Positions 50,204-63,535 of a DNA stretch of 64,000 nucleotides are shown here, one piece after another (the first letter of the stretch is position 1; each line of letters starts with the position of its first letter). Source of the DNA: Pipra filicauda (Eukaryota > Chordata > Aves > Passeriformes > Pipridae); the NCBI RefSeq assembly GCF_003945595.2, contig NW_024104304.1, forward strand, positions 1,866,123-1,930,122. Reading direction: 5' to 3'. The position numbers were made by a program, and so were the translations under genes. Under the pieces are notes generated by a model that had not been told where the DNA came from, ran no database searches, and worked only from the letters and a program-made list of their open reading frames with translations.

Positions 50204-53200
50204 CACACTTACCATGATGTTATAGAATTTTTAGCTAGACCTGCTTGTTCTGAATCACACTGTCTTTTTAGCACTCGAATCAGAAGCAGATGAACCAGGC
50301 AACTTGATAAGACAAATTCCACTCCAATGTGCATTTATTACAGACAGTAAAATTGTTCTGCATATAAAACTTAGCTCCCAATATCTTTTGGACAAAGGTA
50401 GGCACTTGAGTAGCATTAGAACAGGATGTCTGCCATGACTGCTTTGACAAGACACAGGGAAATACTGTCTTTTTTTATGCCTATCAATGATGTGATTCAA
50501 AATCTACCCCACATCTCTTTTTACCTATGTCTTCCTTTTCACTTTGCTGGTTTTGATCTCACCAATTCCAATTTTCAATTTTCTGTTCACATCTTCCTCC
50601 CTCCAATTTTCCTTATATGTATACTACTTCTTTTTCCCATATTTCCTCTCCTGCTTTTCTTTTGCCTTGTCTTTTGTCTTACTGCTAGTTTTCTGATTCT
50701 TTCCCTTCATAATTCAGTCTTTAAACCTTTAATTGCACACTAATATGAATTATTTACATAATATGTCATCAATGGATCAAATTAATTACCGGTGAAATTC
50801 TCTTGATATTACTGAAGTTGTTCCTACATGCAGCAACGAGAAGGCTGGCTTAGTATTTTAAATATCATATGTACTTTAACTCTGGAGGTGACAAAGCATA
50901 GAGGTACCATTCCAAAACACAGGAGGGAAAATGCAGGTTGGATAATGAAGTGATTTTTTTAAATAAACAAGATAAAGTCACATGTGTCTCTTGAGTTCTT
51001 TCCCACCAGTACAGACACGAGCAACTAAAAAAAAAAATCATGATTTGTTATACTTCTTTCCTTTGATTACCACAGGCTAATATTTCAACACATTGTTTTT
51101 AGGGGGAGGCAATGTGGTTTTTAATATGAATTAAGAAGTACTGTATAGATAATTCAGAAGGTTAAAAAAAAAGTTAGACATTATAGGGAACACTTTTTGT
51201 TTCTCAGAGGAAGGAGAAATAGAGTGATGCTCCAGCTCATTAGGCTAATGCAAAGCCACATATAGTTTTTCACCTGTTTAAAGAATTTCAAGAAAAAATA
51301 AATTAGTAAAAATAAACATCAGACTGAAAAAAATCAGCAGATTACAGGTATCCACATTAATTCTAGCTTTTATGTTTCATACATCTTTCCCTCCACACCA
51401 GTAGTATAGCTTCAGGTTTGCTGCCTCTCACTGTCAGTGTTTGTTTTATGATTTCTGACTTTCAGGTTCAGGAGTGAACATCAATTCCAAAATCATTGCA
51501 TTGTGCAGGTTGTGCATATGCTTTTCCAACTGCAGCTTTCCTGTCTAGGACTTTTACACAGTTGTCCAATCTAAAGCAGTGGTTTTCAAAATGTCATTTC
51601 TGGATCTTAAGGTTATGTCGTCAGCAAATCAACCAACATGAGAGCCCAATAATAAACATTGTTATGTGCTTGTTCATGCTGTTAAATTGTTAGTAGAGAT
51701 GATTTGAGGTTCACCCCAACCAGGAGCCTTTTCCAACAGGCATCCAGGAGTTAACCACTTTTTATGGGAGAGAGCGAGAATATTTTGTTTATAAATGCCA
51801 GCTGGCTTCAGTCCTTGGATCATTTTATATATCTGTATAGATTTAGTTCAAGAGCTCAAGGATTGTTATTCTATGTGAATATATAAAAATATATAAAGGA
51901 TAACTAACAGAAAGTTTACTGTCAGAAGACTAGGATTTTCTGCAGATTTTTAGGGGATGTACAAATTAAAAAAGACAGCAAACACTGATGCATAGGGAGT
52001 TAGAAAACATATTAACATTTGTTTCATAGAGTGTTGTCTCACTGTATGAAAGACTTACCTCTCAGAGTATCAATTATGTGTACATACAGCGTTTCAGACA
52101 AGAATGACTTGTGGACAAATAGTGCTTTAAAAGTGTACATATATACATATAAGATATAACTCAAATTTAAAAGATGGCATGTTACCATGACAATCTCTAT
52201 TCTGTTGTTAATGATTGATTTCCATGTTGATAAAACAGAGATGATAGTGGTCTTTTCCTTTTTTATTTTTTGACTCTAAGGTTTTGTTCCTCCGTGTCAA
52301 GTAACGAGCAAAGACTAAAGAATCCCAGTAGACATGCTAGAGAATGAAATAAAACAAATATTTTTTAATTGAATACCTGAACTTCATTTGCATTACTCAT
52401 TTTTTGGGGGAAGGCCATAGAATAACTAACTCTAACAGTTAAAAAATATTTAAAGATAAGATTGAGGTGAAGTTATATTATGGTAGTATACTAGACATGG
52501 TGTTTGATACAAGAAAGATGAGAGAAGATGAAAAAAAATGCTGTGGCTCAAAGATGCAGACCTTGGATCCATTAATTATAGAGGAGTTTTGCAAAAAGTA
52601 AAGCACTGTTCTGATAACTGTAGGGAAGTTTCCCATGTTTGATCAGTTTCAGGGTAGGGAGTTGCAAAGTTCCACAACTGCAAAAAATAAGGTATGTAGA
52701 CCTAACAATTGAAAAAAGATGTGAGTGAATACCAGAATCCACTAGAAGGCTTTTAATCATGCTGGTACAATTAAAAGCTTCCCTGAGATCACAGGAAGAT
52801 ATCTGTAAAGTAAGACCTGAAGTAAGGAATGGGCTTCCAAACATAAATCACTCAAGTTTTTAATCAGCCATTCACCTTTACAAAATAAAATGCTTCTTTT
52901 ATTGCTTGTGTATGTACCAAAAGCCATTATCTCCTCACAATTAGTTTGTGATCAGTCTCTCAGTATTGCTAATGATGGTCTTCATCTAACCTAACAGTAC
53001 ATATCTAACAGTCACATATCTGACTGTGCTAGTTACTCTAGATTCCCAGTGAAGGAGGGAAATAGGCACCTCCTTGGTATGGTTAGTTTTATCCTAACAT
53101 GAATGGGGTCAAAATAATGGGAAGATTTAAAGGCATTTCTTCAGTAGCAAAGAAATTTCAGGGAAGAGAGAGCCATTATCTCCACAGAAACCCGGTGTTC

Positions 53201-54935
53201 TCAGGGAGTTTGCATTTTTCAGCCTTTGCTCCAATACTGTCCCTGGTAAGAGCTGTTCCTCTCTACAGGCTGGAAGGCGAGCTTAGCTGAGCACTGACAC
53301 TGACAAAGATCCTCCTTGGCTGAGATGGGGAGGGGGAAATCTGAAACGTAGATGAAACTGGAGGACAAAGGTGAGACCCCTGAGTCTTTGAATGTAGCAG
53401 CATAAGCACCTTTTAGCTTGATCTGGTATAAACTCTGAAGAACCACACAGAAACATCAGACAAAGCTGACATCCTTTGTTCCGAAAGCCTCAGTCTGCCT
53501 GCCTCAGTCTCATTATGCCTGAGGGCCTCTCAACAACCTCCAGCAGCCAGGCATATACTTGCTTTCATTTTGAGTGTTCTGGAAGGGGACACTGGGCAAC
53601 TGCATCGGCGTTGCTCAAATTTGAAGGCGCAATTGCTGCACATGTGGTTTTTAGAAAAATAACATAAATACCTTCAGATATTTGCACACTAATTGTGATA
53701 AAAGAAATGCATTCCTAGAAGTCCAAGGCTGCCATTTCTAATCTTAAACTTGTGATCATCTGGAGATCACAACATAATCTTGTTCCACTTGAAGCATTCA
53801 AAGAGGAAACAAGATTCCATGCACTCAGTCATATATTTATCTAATGCTTTCGGAGTATTGCCATTTTGGCTGATATCAGTCTCATTAATGTTATCAAAGT
53901 CACACCAAAGCAAGTCAGAAAAGTCTGTGGAAAAGCATCTCTGTCAGCTTTACTCATGTCGTAATAGCTACTACGTGCTGAAATTTCACAGAACTACGCT
54001 GGAGATATATTCTTTCAAGAGATAAGGGAATTCTTATGGCACCATTCTATCCTACAATCCATACTTGTTATCACTGTACATTGCTCATACAATTATGTCA
54101 TTAAACAATTAGTATTTGATCAGTGAATAGAAGGAACAATAAGAAAAGGGAAGAGGCTCATTTTATGTCCTTCTAACTACTATCTACACAATTGTTTTAA
54201 GAATAAAAATACCTCATCATATTTATGCCTCTCTCCCAGTCTCCTTTTCTTTTTTTTTTTTTTTGACCCTTACTAAGCTGTGCACTGAGAAGAAATAGGG
54301 GAAAGGATTCAGCAGAGCAGTAATGTTTCTAGTGAGGGGATGGAGCTGGAGCAGCAAACTAGAAGTTTCTGGATTTTCAATCTTAGACTGGTAAGCAATA
54401 TCTTCCCTCCATTGCTTCCTACCCTGCATATGAGAAGCTTCTCTTCATTAGACTAATTTCCAAATAAAAATGCATTACAGGATCATTTTGTAGTTATTCC
54501 TTTTCTAGTTCAACCAGTATGGGAACATGACAACATCACAAATGCTGTTACAAGCTCTGTGCTGAAGGGCCAATGGGAAATGAAGAGAATAGTGATCCCA
54601 GTTCTCAGGTCATATTGGTCAATTGTACTTTATTTCTGTCTTTGCTTAAAAAAAAAATCAGGAACTACCTGGTAACTTAGGAAGCTAAATAACATTATCT
54701 AATGTATTAAAAGCCAAGTTCACAAAGTGTTTAGAACATTAACGAACTAGGATTATTTACTAGCTGTTCTGTTAGGAATTATAAAAGGAAAACATGGTTA
54801 TTATTTTCTAATCATGTAATCAAAACATAGCAACTATAAAATAGTAATTAATTTAGGTGCTTTTATATATTTGTACCTATTATTTGTATATTAGAAGACT
54901 TTATATATACATACATATATATGTCTGTTTCTGCA
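50204..54935. other. Gene-free AT-rich stretch
   Basis: No gene or interspersed repeat is recognised in about 4.7 kb. The pyrimidine-rich block at 50520-50700 and the slightly GC-richer 53170-53650 stand out only by composition. Confidence 0.5.
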
Positions 54936-54939
54936 TTCA

Positions 54940-54990
54940 TATATAGAACACTCAGATTGGAAGAAACCCTGAAAGATCATCTTTCTCCTG
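54940..54990 (-). mobile_element. Probable CR1 3' tail fragment, antisense
   Basis: 'atatagaacactcagattgg' followed by 'aagaaaccctgaaagatcat' resembles the antisense CR1 terminus. It is only about 50 bases and diverged. Confidence 0.4.
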
Positions 54991-57360
54991 TAATTTTGAC
55001 TTCCTGTTTTACCTCCTGTATCTTAGGACTAAAGTGATACCTTATAATATAAAAACCCATCACTAACAAAAGTCCATTTAATTTTAGATGACAAACTGTA
55101 ATACTGAGGTATTAATTAATGTACTTACATAGTATCTGGATTTCAACAGGCACATTACATCTACGTATCTCAGATATAGACATCTTAAGTCTTTCACTTG
55201 CTATTCTTCAGATTTTTCCTCCCTATTTTTCAGGCTTTTTTGACACTTTGGTTATTTTCCATAGTTATACTATCCATATTCTAGATCTATGTAGATACAT
55301 AGATGGATATAGATACATGTAATGTAAAAGATGTCCAAATATAGAACACTAATTTTCATGGTCTTGAAAAGAGAAGGAGAATGCCTGAGAGTTGATAATC
55401 ATATTATTTAATCTACCAGAGACAGATTCTTAGATATTATGGTGGTACTGATAATGAATGAAGTAGAGAAGAGGAGAATGAAATAGGAAGCATGTCAGAA
55501 CCTGGTACTTAATTGTGATCCAATAATTTGCCCTGGTAATTTTTCTATGTATGATTCCTCTTGTGCTTCTCTCCTTCTCTGAGTGAAAAGGAAGGGCTTT
55601 ATGAGGATTTCAGCCCTCAAAACTGGCAGTGCAAGCAGAGTAGCCACTTTGGGTAAAGTTAAAGCCAAGGTTCTATGGTTTATACTCTCTCTACTAGCCA
55701 CCTACAGTAGAAAGAAAGCAGGAGGAAAATATTTCTTGTTTATACCTCTTCAGGTGGTACCAAGGACACAAAGGTTCTCACCGATGAAGGATCTCACACT
55801 CCCTAGTGTATTCTCTCAACCAGTGGTGAAAACTAAGTTCAAAACCTATGTACTCTTTGAGTCATTGATAAGAATGTTTATTATGCTAGATTTTTGAAAC
55901 AGTAATAAATATATATATATATGTCAGTTGTTGCCAGATGAAATATAATTTTTGAGGGGCGGCTGTGGTATCTCTAGGTAATATTTTTCTCTTGAATAGA
56001 AAATGAAGTGAATATGGATTTCACTGGGTAGTATTATGACATGACAGAGTGTTTCACTGTCAAAGAACTATCATTTATGTTATTAACCATCGATAATTTT
56101 ACTAAAATGCTGATGTAATGTGAGCTAAAAATTGCCAGATTTCAGGGAAAAAAGAGCAGTTAGTGTCTGTTTATGAAAGTGAATTGCCCTGAAAAATAAA
56201 TTGATTCTTCAGTGTTCATAGTTTTTAATCAGTAGATAAAATAATTGATAGTTTTATTGCTCAAGTAAATTACCATATATGTACGTTTTCATATATTGCT
56301 AAAATATTCCTAACTCTTCAGTCCCTGCACTTGATAATCCAGAGCTACAATTACATAATCAGCTCTCTCATAAATTGCTTTAGTGGATGGAATCACACAT
56401 AAGAAATTTGCTCAAATGCGTCTGCACTAATATGGAATTGCAAGGCCGTGTTTACATCAGTGCTGCTGTAGATGACTGAATTCATTCAAAGGAGAAGTGA
56501 AAACTGGCTATGTCTGCAGAATAATGTTATTACTCTTGACTTCCTGTTAGTATCTTCCTCTGTTTGATCCTGTCCCCACAAACCTGTAATCATCAAGTTC
56601 CAGGCAGCATGCTCTTTAATGTGAAAATTGAAAGAGGCTGAGAAGATTACTTTGGAACTCAGGGACCACAGGGTTGTGCCCAGCAACATGATACGATACA
56701 ATTCAGAGACAGGCAGCTGTAGTGCTGCTTAAATTTTGGACATATGAAATGGGATCAAAACAGTCCAGCAGCCATTGTGGGAATGCTGCCAGGAGGATCT
56801 TGCAGGAGAGTGTTTCATTGTCACCTTTACTTCATGGAGATGAAAGCTTAGCAGGGAGCAAGTGAATAGTGTTGGTGCTGATTACAGAAGGTAAGGGCTC
56901 CTGGAGGGAGGCTGTAAGTAGGTTAAAAGTCCTAAGTGACACACTGCTAATTTTGAGGCTTTCATCCCATGTCTAGATTTCATTATTGATGAAACCTTTA
57001 TAAGTAATGCATTTGTGTAAGGACCAGTTTCTGAATGCTGGAAACTCAGTTACATACTGCGTTAATGTGGGTTGATTAGCTAGTGGCCTTCCACTAAAAG
57101 GAAGTGCCTTTGGGGTTTTTTTACATAACTTGAAGATGGTATTTTGCTGTGGATGTTCACATGCTAAAAAAATATGCTCAGTCTGTTTTTGAAACTCTGT
57201 TTCAAGGCCAAATTTAGCTATTATATGAGAAGTTCCAGTGGGGCACAGTACCAAAACACTGCTCCTTTTAAATGATACTTCAGATGCATATATATTCAAT
57301 GTCTAAGAAAGTTAATGCTTTGGAAATTCGTTATTTATTTCATTACATTCATATTGGGAA
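54991..57360. other. Gene-free stretch before the LINE
   Basis: No gene is recognised. A 108-codon minus frame (56973-57299) abuts the 5' end of the LINE but has no identifiable motif. A short (TA)n lies at 55906-55921. Confidence 0.5.
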
Positions 57361-57625
57361 GCTGCGCGGCAGCCGTGGGGGCGCACCCCCCCAGTAGCCG
57401 CGCAACCTGGGGCCGCCCCTGGGCCTGCGTGGGGCTGCCCCTGGCGGGGAAAAGGAGAGAGGGAGCTTCACCGGTGTGGCTTTGTGCCCTCGTGAGAGAG
57501 GAGAGTGGCAGCCTCGGAGCACACAGAGGTTTACCGGTCTGGTTTGGGGAAGTGGAAGGGTTCCGGGCGGGCCATGGGCGTCCTTGGACTGGTGGGTGGG
57601 TGGGACAGTCCTGCGTGAAGTGTCG

Positions 57626-57634
57626 CAGGTAAGT
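57626..57634 (+). promoter_or_regulatory. Splice-donor consensus in the LINE leader (copy 2)
   Basis: CAG|GTAAGT, identical to the site at 40102-40110 and in the same leader context (followed by 'gtgcgtgggaagatatgagg' in both copies, with one base different in the intervening codon). No matching acceptor was identified before the ORF. Confidence 0.4.
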
Positions 57635-58649
57635 GGTGCGTGGGAAGATATGAGGTAACACGGTGGGGGGAGGATAAGGTCAGGGTAGATAATGGTTTCC
57701 TCTGGGCGGTTGGGGGTCTTGGCCAGGCTAGGGCCTTGAGAGGTACTCGAGCCCTGGTGGGTACGGGGGCCGGAATGGGTTGTTCATTTGTTTGGTTTTG
57801 GCTCACCTGCGGCTACTGCCCAGGTTCGGTATGTTCTGGATATATTCGTTACATCCTGAAAGGGTGGTCAGGACAAAGGGTTGTTCCTGGGTATTTCCTT
57901 GGGATTAAATATAGATAGGTGGCAGAAAAGCAGGAAGTGTAAGACTTGCCCTAATTGTGTTAATAGTAGGAATGAAGCCTGTGTACCCCTATGTGGTTGC
58001 GAGCTATGCTGGTGATGGTACACGCCTTCAGTAGGGTTGCCCATGCCAGACAGGTCAAAACCGTAGGGTCAGATACAATACATCCTTGGGCTGAATGAGC
58101 TCGTTAACCTTCCAGCAGTCATCCTAGGAGAAGGACAACTCTAATCCCAAACCGGGGCAGATGGAGCTTGCTTAACCCTGTAAGGCCATCCATCTAAGAG
58201 AAGGACACTCTAATCAAACCTACGTCCTGAGGACCTCGCTACCACTGCTCAAGCTTGCTGAACCCTGGCAGATGAACCTTAGGATTAAAGGGTGGGTTCA
58301 GTTCCACACATACTGTGTCTCACCTAAAAAATCCATTGTGCAGGCTCAAAGGCTTTACCCACATTCACAAAGCCCTGTAGAGACAGGCAAGGGTCAAAAC
58401 AGCAGGTGAAAGGTGCACTGGAAGCCGCAGACCCAACCCTGCATGCAGGCAGTTCAGAATATTGGTCATTTGAGACTGACCGGAGATGACAGTCTCTTGG
58501 GGCAGCAGCCTGAACGACCAAGCAGCCTTTCTAAGGCCAACACTGCTTGCTCCACTCGGAGAGGGGCCTAGAAAAGTTGGCCTAAACAAAGCTCATCTCC
58601 ACATTTCACCTGGTTGGTTAACCATGGCCAACAGGCATCTTCTACTAAT

Positions 58650-59770
58650 GCGGTCACACAAAGATCAAGAGACAAAGGCATACATCTGCCTCCAAAGGTG
58701 TAACCAAACTGACTCTAGCATGCTGGAACATCAGAACCATGCTTGATTCTATGAATAGTGGACGCCCTGAGCGTCGCTCTGCCCTAATCGCCCACAAACT
58801 ATCACGTCTCAACATCGACATAGCTGCTCTCAGTGAAGTCCATCTCCACAAGGAAGGCAGCCTTAGAGAACATGGTGCCAGTTACACACTCTTTTGTTAT
58901 GGTAAACCTAGAACCGAAAAGGCATCTCTCAGGAGTTGGCTTCACGATCAAAAACTCTATTGTTCCTAAACTTGAAAATCTGCCAACAGGTCATTCTGAC
59001 CGCATTATCTCCCTACGCCTTCCACTACACAACAAGCAACATGTTGTCCTCTTTAGTATATGTATGCCTATATACTCTCCAATTATGCCTCCAACTCTCC
59101 AAGCTGACCTTGCTGAAAAAGATAAATTTTACACTGACCTGCACCGCCTTACCCAAAAGGTTCCTGCAGATGATAAGATCATTATCCTTGGTGATTTCAA
59201 CGCCGGAGTAGGAAAGAACTTTGAAGCCTGGAAAGGAGTATTAGGCAAGCACAGTGTTGGAAACTGCAATGATAATGGTTGCCTTCTGCTAGAATTCTGT
59301 GCAGAGCAACAGCTCACCATCACTAATACTATCTTTCAACAGAAAAATAGTCTGAAGACAACCTGGATGCATCCTAGATCTAAGCATTGGCATCTCATTG
59401 ATTATGTCTTGGTGCAACAGAGAGATGTTCGCGATGTCTATCACACCTGCGTGATACCTAATGCAGAATGTCAAACAGACCATCAACTTGTGCGCTGCAA
59501 ACTTAACTTCAGTCTTAAGTTCCAACCCAAAAGGGGCAGTATCCCATGGAGGAGACTCCAAGTCAACAATCTCCAATCAGCCGCAGTGAGAGGCAGATTC
59601 TAGGTAAATCTTCAAACTAGGCTTGAAAATCATTCTATAGATTCTATAGATCCCTCTCCTGAAACACTCTGACTCCATATTAAAAACAGCATCCAGCAGT
59701 CCTCTGTAGAATCCTTAGGGTTCTCCTTCAAGAACAAGGACTGGTTTGATGAAAACAATCAAGAGATCCA
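58650..59770 (+). pseudogene. RTE-like LINE ORF, APE-type endonuclease part (broken)
   Basis: This encodes the apurinic-type endonuclease that nicks target DNA. The N-terminal 'LTLACWNIRTMLDS' (about 58707-58748) holds the N-x-R motif of this fold. 'IAALSEVHL' carries the catalytic glutamate region and 'LGDFNAGVGKN' (GDFN at 59190-59201) the D-x-N site. 'HLIDYVLV' (about 59391) and 'TDHQLVRC' (TDH at 59475-59483) carry the final Asp-His pair. A frameshift at about 58920 divides the N-terminal part from the rest. Near 59063-59090 a small insertion disrupts the usual Y-A-P segment. TAG at 59601-59603 and TGA at 59670-59672 interrupt the linker to the RT. All catalytic blocks are still visible, so decay is moderate. 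Confidence 0.85.
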
Positions 59771-61934
59771 GGAATTGTTGAGGAAGAAGAGAACTGCTCA
59801 TCAAGCACACCTTGCACTGCCTTCCTGTCGTGTAAGAAGAGCAGCGTTTCATCTTGCATGCAGCAAGCTCCAACAGAAACTCTGTGACATACAAAACAAG
59901 TGGTGGAATGATCTAGCTGAAAAAACTCAATTATGTGCAGATACAGGTGATCACAGAGAATTCTATGAGGCCTTGGAAACAGCATACGGGCCTACATACC
60001 AAGTCCAAAGCCCTCTACTCAGCACAGATGGTCGAACGCTTCTGACAGATAAAACCTCCATTCTGAATTGATGGTCTGAACACTTTCAGACTCTTTTCAG
60101 TACCAACCGCGTAGTCCAAGACTCAGCAATTCAGTCCATCTCTCAACAACTGGTAAAGAATGAATTGGATATTGCCACCACTTTGGGAGAAACCCTTAAG
60201 GCCACACAGCAGGTGAAAATTGGCAAGGCAGCTGGGGTTGATGGAATTCCACCTGAAATCTGGAAAGATGGGGGCCTTGCACTCCATGCTAAATTTCATG
60301 AGTTTGTGGTGAGCTGTTGGGAACTAGGTGAACTACCATCAGACCTTCATGATGCAGTCATCATCACTTTGTATAAGAAGAAAGGAGTTAAATCAGACTG
60401 CTCAAATTACTGTGGTATTACTCTTCTCTCCATTGCTGGCAAAATCCTGGCAAGAATACTTTTGAATGGATTAATACCCGCTATAGCAGAAGGAATTCTA
60501 CCTGAAAGCCAATGTGGTTTCAGAGCCAACAGAAGTACCACAGACATGGTGTTTGTTCTCAGACAACTGCAAGAAAAGTGTAGGGAACAGAACAAAGGTC
60601 TCTATGTAACCTTTGTTGATCTCACCAAGGCTTTTGATACTGTGAGCAGAAAAGGTCTATGGCAGATTTTGGAACATTTATGATGTCCCCCCAAGTTCCT
60701 TAAAATGATCATCTCACTTCATGAGGGTCAGTGTGGCCAGGTCAGATATGGCAATGCACTTTCTGAGCCCTTTCTAATTACCAATGGTGTGAAACAAGGC
60801 TGCATTCTTGCACCAACTCTATTCACAGTCTTTTTCAGCATGATGCTCCAAAGGACCATGGCAGACCTCGATGATCAGGACGGTATCTACATTCGATATT
60901 GTACTGATGGAAGCCTATTCAACCTAAGGCGACTGAAGGCCCACACTAAGACCTTAAATCATCTTGTACACAAGCTGCTCTATGCTGATGACGCCGCCCT
61001 TGTTGCCCACACAGAAGCAGCTCTGCAGCCTTTAACATCCTGCTTTGCAGATGCTGCTGAGCTCTTTGGGCTGGAAGTCAGCTTAAAGAAGACAGAAGTT
61101 CTCTATCAACCTGCACCTCAGGAAGCCTTCCATCATCCCCATATCACCATTGGCCAATCAGAGCTCAAATCAGTCCAGCAGTTTAATTACCTAGGCAGCC
61201 TCATCTCCTCGCATGGTAAGATTGACGGAGAGATAGACAACAGGTTAGTTGGCATATAGTGCCTTTGGAAAGCTTCATAAAAGAGTTTGGTGAAATAAAC
61301 ACTTGAAGAAAAGTACAAAGATCAGTGTTTACAAAGCCATAGTGCTGTCTACTCTTTTATATGATTCCGAATCATGGGTCATCTACCGCCACCACCTGCG
61401 TCTCTTAGAACGCTTCCATCAACGCTGTCTCCGTACAATCCTTAACATCCACTGGTCAGATTATGTGACAAATACATCCGTTCTAGAACAAGCAGCAGTC
61501 ACAAGTATAGAGGCCATGCTGATGAGAATGCGTGTCCTGCGCTGGGCAGGACATATCTCAAGGATGAAGGACCACCGCCTCCCTAAGATCTTGCTTTATG
61601 GTGAACTTGCCACCGGCTGCCTCATGAGAGGAGCCCCAAAGAAAATATACAAGGACTCCCTGAAACAACATCTCAGCCTTGACCATATTGATCACCATAA
61701 CTGGTCTACTCTGGCCTCCAACCGGGGACCTGGAGACACACCATCTATAACGCTGCTGCTTCCTTTGAGAACGCACGCAGGATCACTGTCAAGGAGAAAA
61801 GGCAACGCAGAAAGAACCGTGTCTTGCAGAATATACCACCTAAGGAGTCTTTCTGCTGTGCCTTTTGCAATTGGACATGTCTATCTCTTATTGGCCTTAT
61901 TAGCCACCAGCGTGCTTGTAACAAATGTGGATAG
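59771..61934 (+). pseudogene. RTE-like LINE ORF, reverse transcriptase and C-terminal zinc finger (broken)
   Basis: This is the same reading frame as the endonuclease. RT blocks in order: 'GKAAGVDGIPPEIWK' (about 60220-60264), 'YCGITLLSIAGKILARILLN', 'ESQCGFRANRSTTDMVF', motif A 'FVDLTKAFDTVSR' (from 60612), 'NGVKQGCILAPTLF' (from 60783), and motif C 'LLYADDAALVAH' with YADD at 60981-60992. After the thumb-like 'FNYLGSLISSHGKIDGEIDN' comes a connection region. A C-terminal C-x2-C-x12-H-x3-C finger (C 61857 and 61866, H 61905, C 61917) and a stop at 61932-61934 finish it. Breaks: TGA 60069-60071, TGA 60681-60683, frameshift about 61255, TGA 61291-61293, frameshift back about 61727. It cannot encode an active enzyme. 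Confidence 0.88.
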
Positions 61935-61984
61935 AGCCTTCCCAAATCTTCGTTCGCAAAGCCTAGCCATGATGATGACACTCA

Positions 61985-63512
61985 GATTTCAAGCATAACC
62001 AATTCTCTGTTATTGTATCTGATTGAACGGAGTAAACAGATTAAAACAGATTGCGAGATGACTTTAGGAGTTCATATTCTTCTGTCCTTGACTGTGACTA
62101 AACGGCTAATGGCACTTGAATTGGCATTCTTATGATCAAAGCACATAGATATTTGAAGACACAAATATATAAATGATGACTTTGTAAATATATTTTTCTG
62201 TTGTGCTTCAGAGAACATAATTCTGCATTTCAAGACACTGAACACTCAAGTAATGTTAAATGTGAATATTATTAAGGTGAATCATCTCCTAATAAGTGAA
62301 CAGGGCATATGGCACTGAGAACAGGGATTGAAATGGGCTGTAAACTTTCTTCTTGCTCTGTGTTTAATGTATACTATTATTCTGTCTGTTTATATATTAT
62401 AGAATTAAGTATTGACTTATTTCACTCTTTTTTATGGCATAAAAAAAGGGTCTGGAAAGCTGTTTGTCAGTAAGGACTGAGAGCAGCCACAATACTGAGA
62501 CTTCCATTTTATCATACCTATATTTGCAGACAAAGTACAACACGCACAAATGAAAATACAGTATAGAATTCTAGTGACTGACATTGTATGCACAGAAAGT
62601 GGGAAATTAATAAAATGGATAAAGACTTCTAAGAAGTAATTTCTTTAAAAACACAAAATAATTATATTTCTGTAGGCTAAAAGTTTATGGGAAATATTCC
62701 CCCCTTCAGCTGTAGCATGAGTTTGAGATTAGTTTATATGAAATGTAGATTAACTGAAATCGTGACAAACCATTTAACTGTGCAGAAATTTTTTCAACTT
62801 TTAATATGATGTATGAACTTTGAGAGAAAATTAAATCTTAAACCAAGTCATCTATTGGACAATTGTTATTCTAATGCATGTAACGTCTCTAAAAATCATG
62901 AAGAAGAGGGTCAGTTTATTAGCAGTGTTGCACTTGTTCCTTGATGGGGAAAGAAGGCAAGCAGTATTGCTTTCCCAATAAAGAAGTCCACCTTGAAACA
63001 CCTCATTACAGAATTTTATTTTCCCTAAAACTTGAAGTCTTAATTAAGGTCCTAAGCAAATTTGCATTTCCTTATAATTTGTAGCCATTTTTTATAGTTG
63101 GGCTTATTAGCCTACAGGCTTAACAAATTCTTACTCTTCTTGAACAGAAAAGGAGAAATGAAGTGTGAGATTTCTCCTAGATGGCCAAGCACAAGGCAAT
63201 CTAAATGTTCCTAGATTAACCAGGACATTGACATTTAAATCCTACCATCCTTTGTGGATCAAAACCTTTCCATATTCTAAGCAGGGGCTGTGTCCTAGTT
63301 CCAGGTTTCAGCTGGAAGTTTGTAAGTTAGGTTTCACAGAATATTGCACATCGGTAGAAGATATAAGGAATATGTAATTTTTAACACATATAGGGGTTCT
63401 TCAGGGCAGCAACAGATGAGTAGACTTCTAATATCTTTTCTAAATATGTCAAGTTATATGCCAAGCATTTTTTTAAAGATCTACTAGTTTTATTCTATCA
63501 GCCAAGTGCTCA
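61985..63512. other. Gene-free AT-rich stretch
   Basis: No gene or repeat is recognised downstream of the LINE. Confidence 0.55.
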
Positions 63513-63515
63513 GTA

Positions 63516-63535
63516 GCAACAACAACAACAACAAA
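63516..63535. repeat. (CAA)n short microsatellite
   Basis: Five to six tandem CAA units within 'agcaacaacaacaacaacaa'. Confidence 0.85.

Larger units (their letters stand above)
57361..61984 (+). mobile_element. RTE-like non-LTR retrotransposon, nearly full length (AviRTE candidate)
   Basis: The element runs from a GC-rich 5' block (57361-57440) through a leader of about 1.2 kb, a single long decayed ORF (about 58650-61934), and a very short 3' UTR ending 'cctagccatgatgatgaca' (about 61984). A short triplet-repeat end and one EN-RT ORF are RTE-clade traits. CR1 instead has an ATTCTATG tail, which is absent here. The RT core and the region after it ('YLGSLISSHGKIDGEIDNRL') match RTE-type proteins often annotated in vertebrates as craniofacial development protein 2-like. 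Of bird RTE elements I know of only AviRTE, so that is the likely family, unverified. I found no target duplication. Both ends look intact or nearly so, which is rare for a LINE insertion. Confidence 0.8.

Noticed and set aside
56973..57299. 108-codon minus frame beside the LINE 5' end
   Set aside because: No motif is recognised. Several frames of similar length occur by chance in this window.
57315..57918. Several frames of 90-108 codons on both strands
   Set aside because: They fall in the GC-rich untranslated leader of the LINE, where stops are rare. The true coding region begins near 58650.
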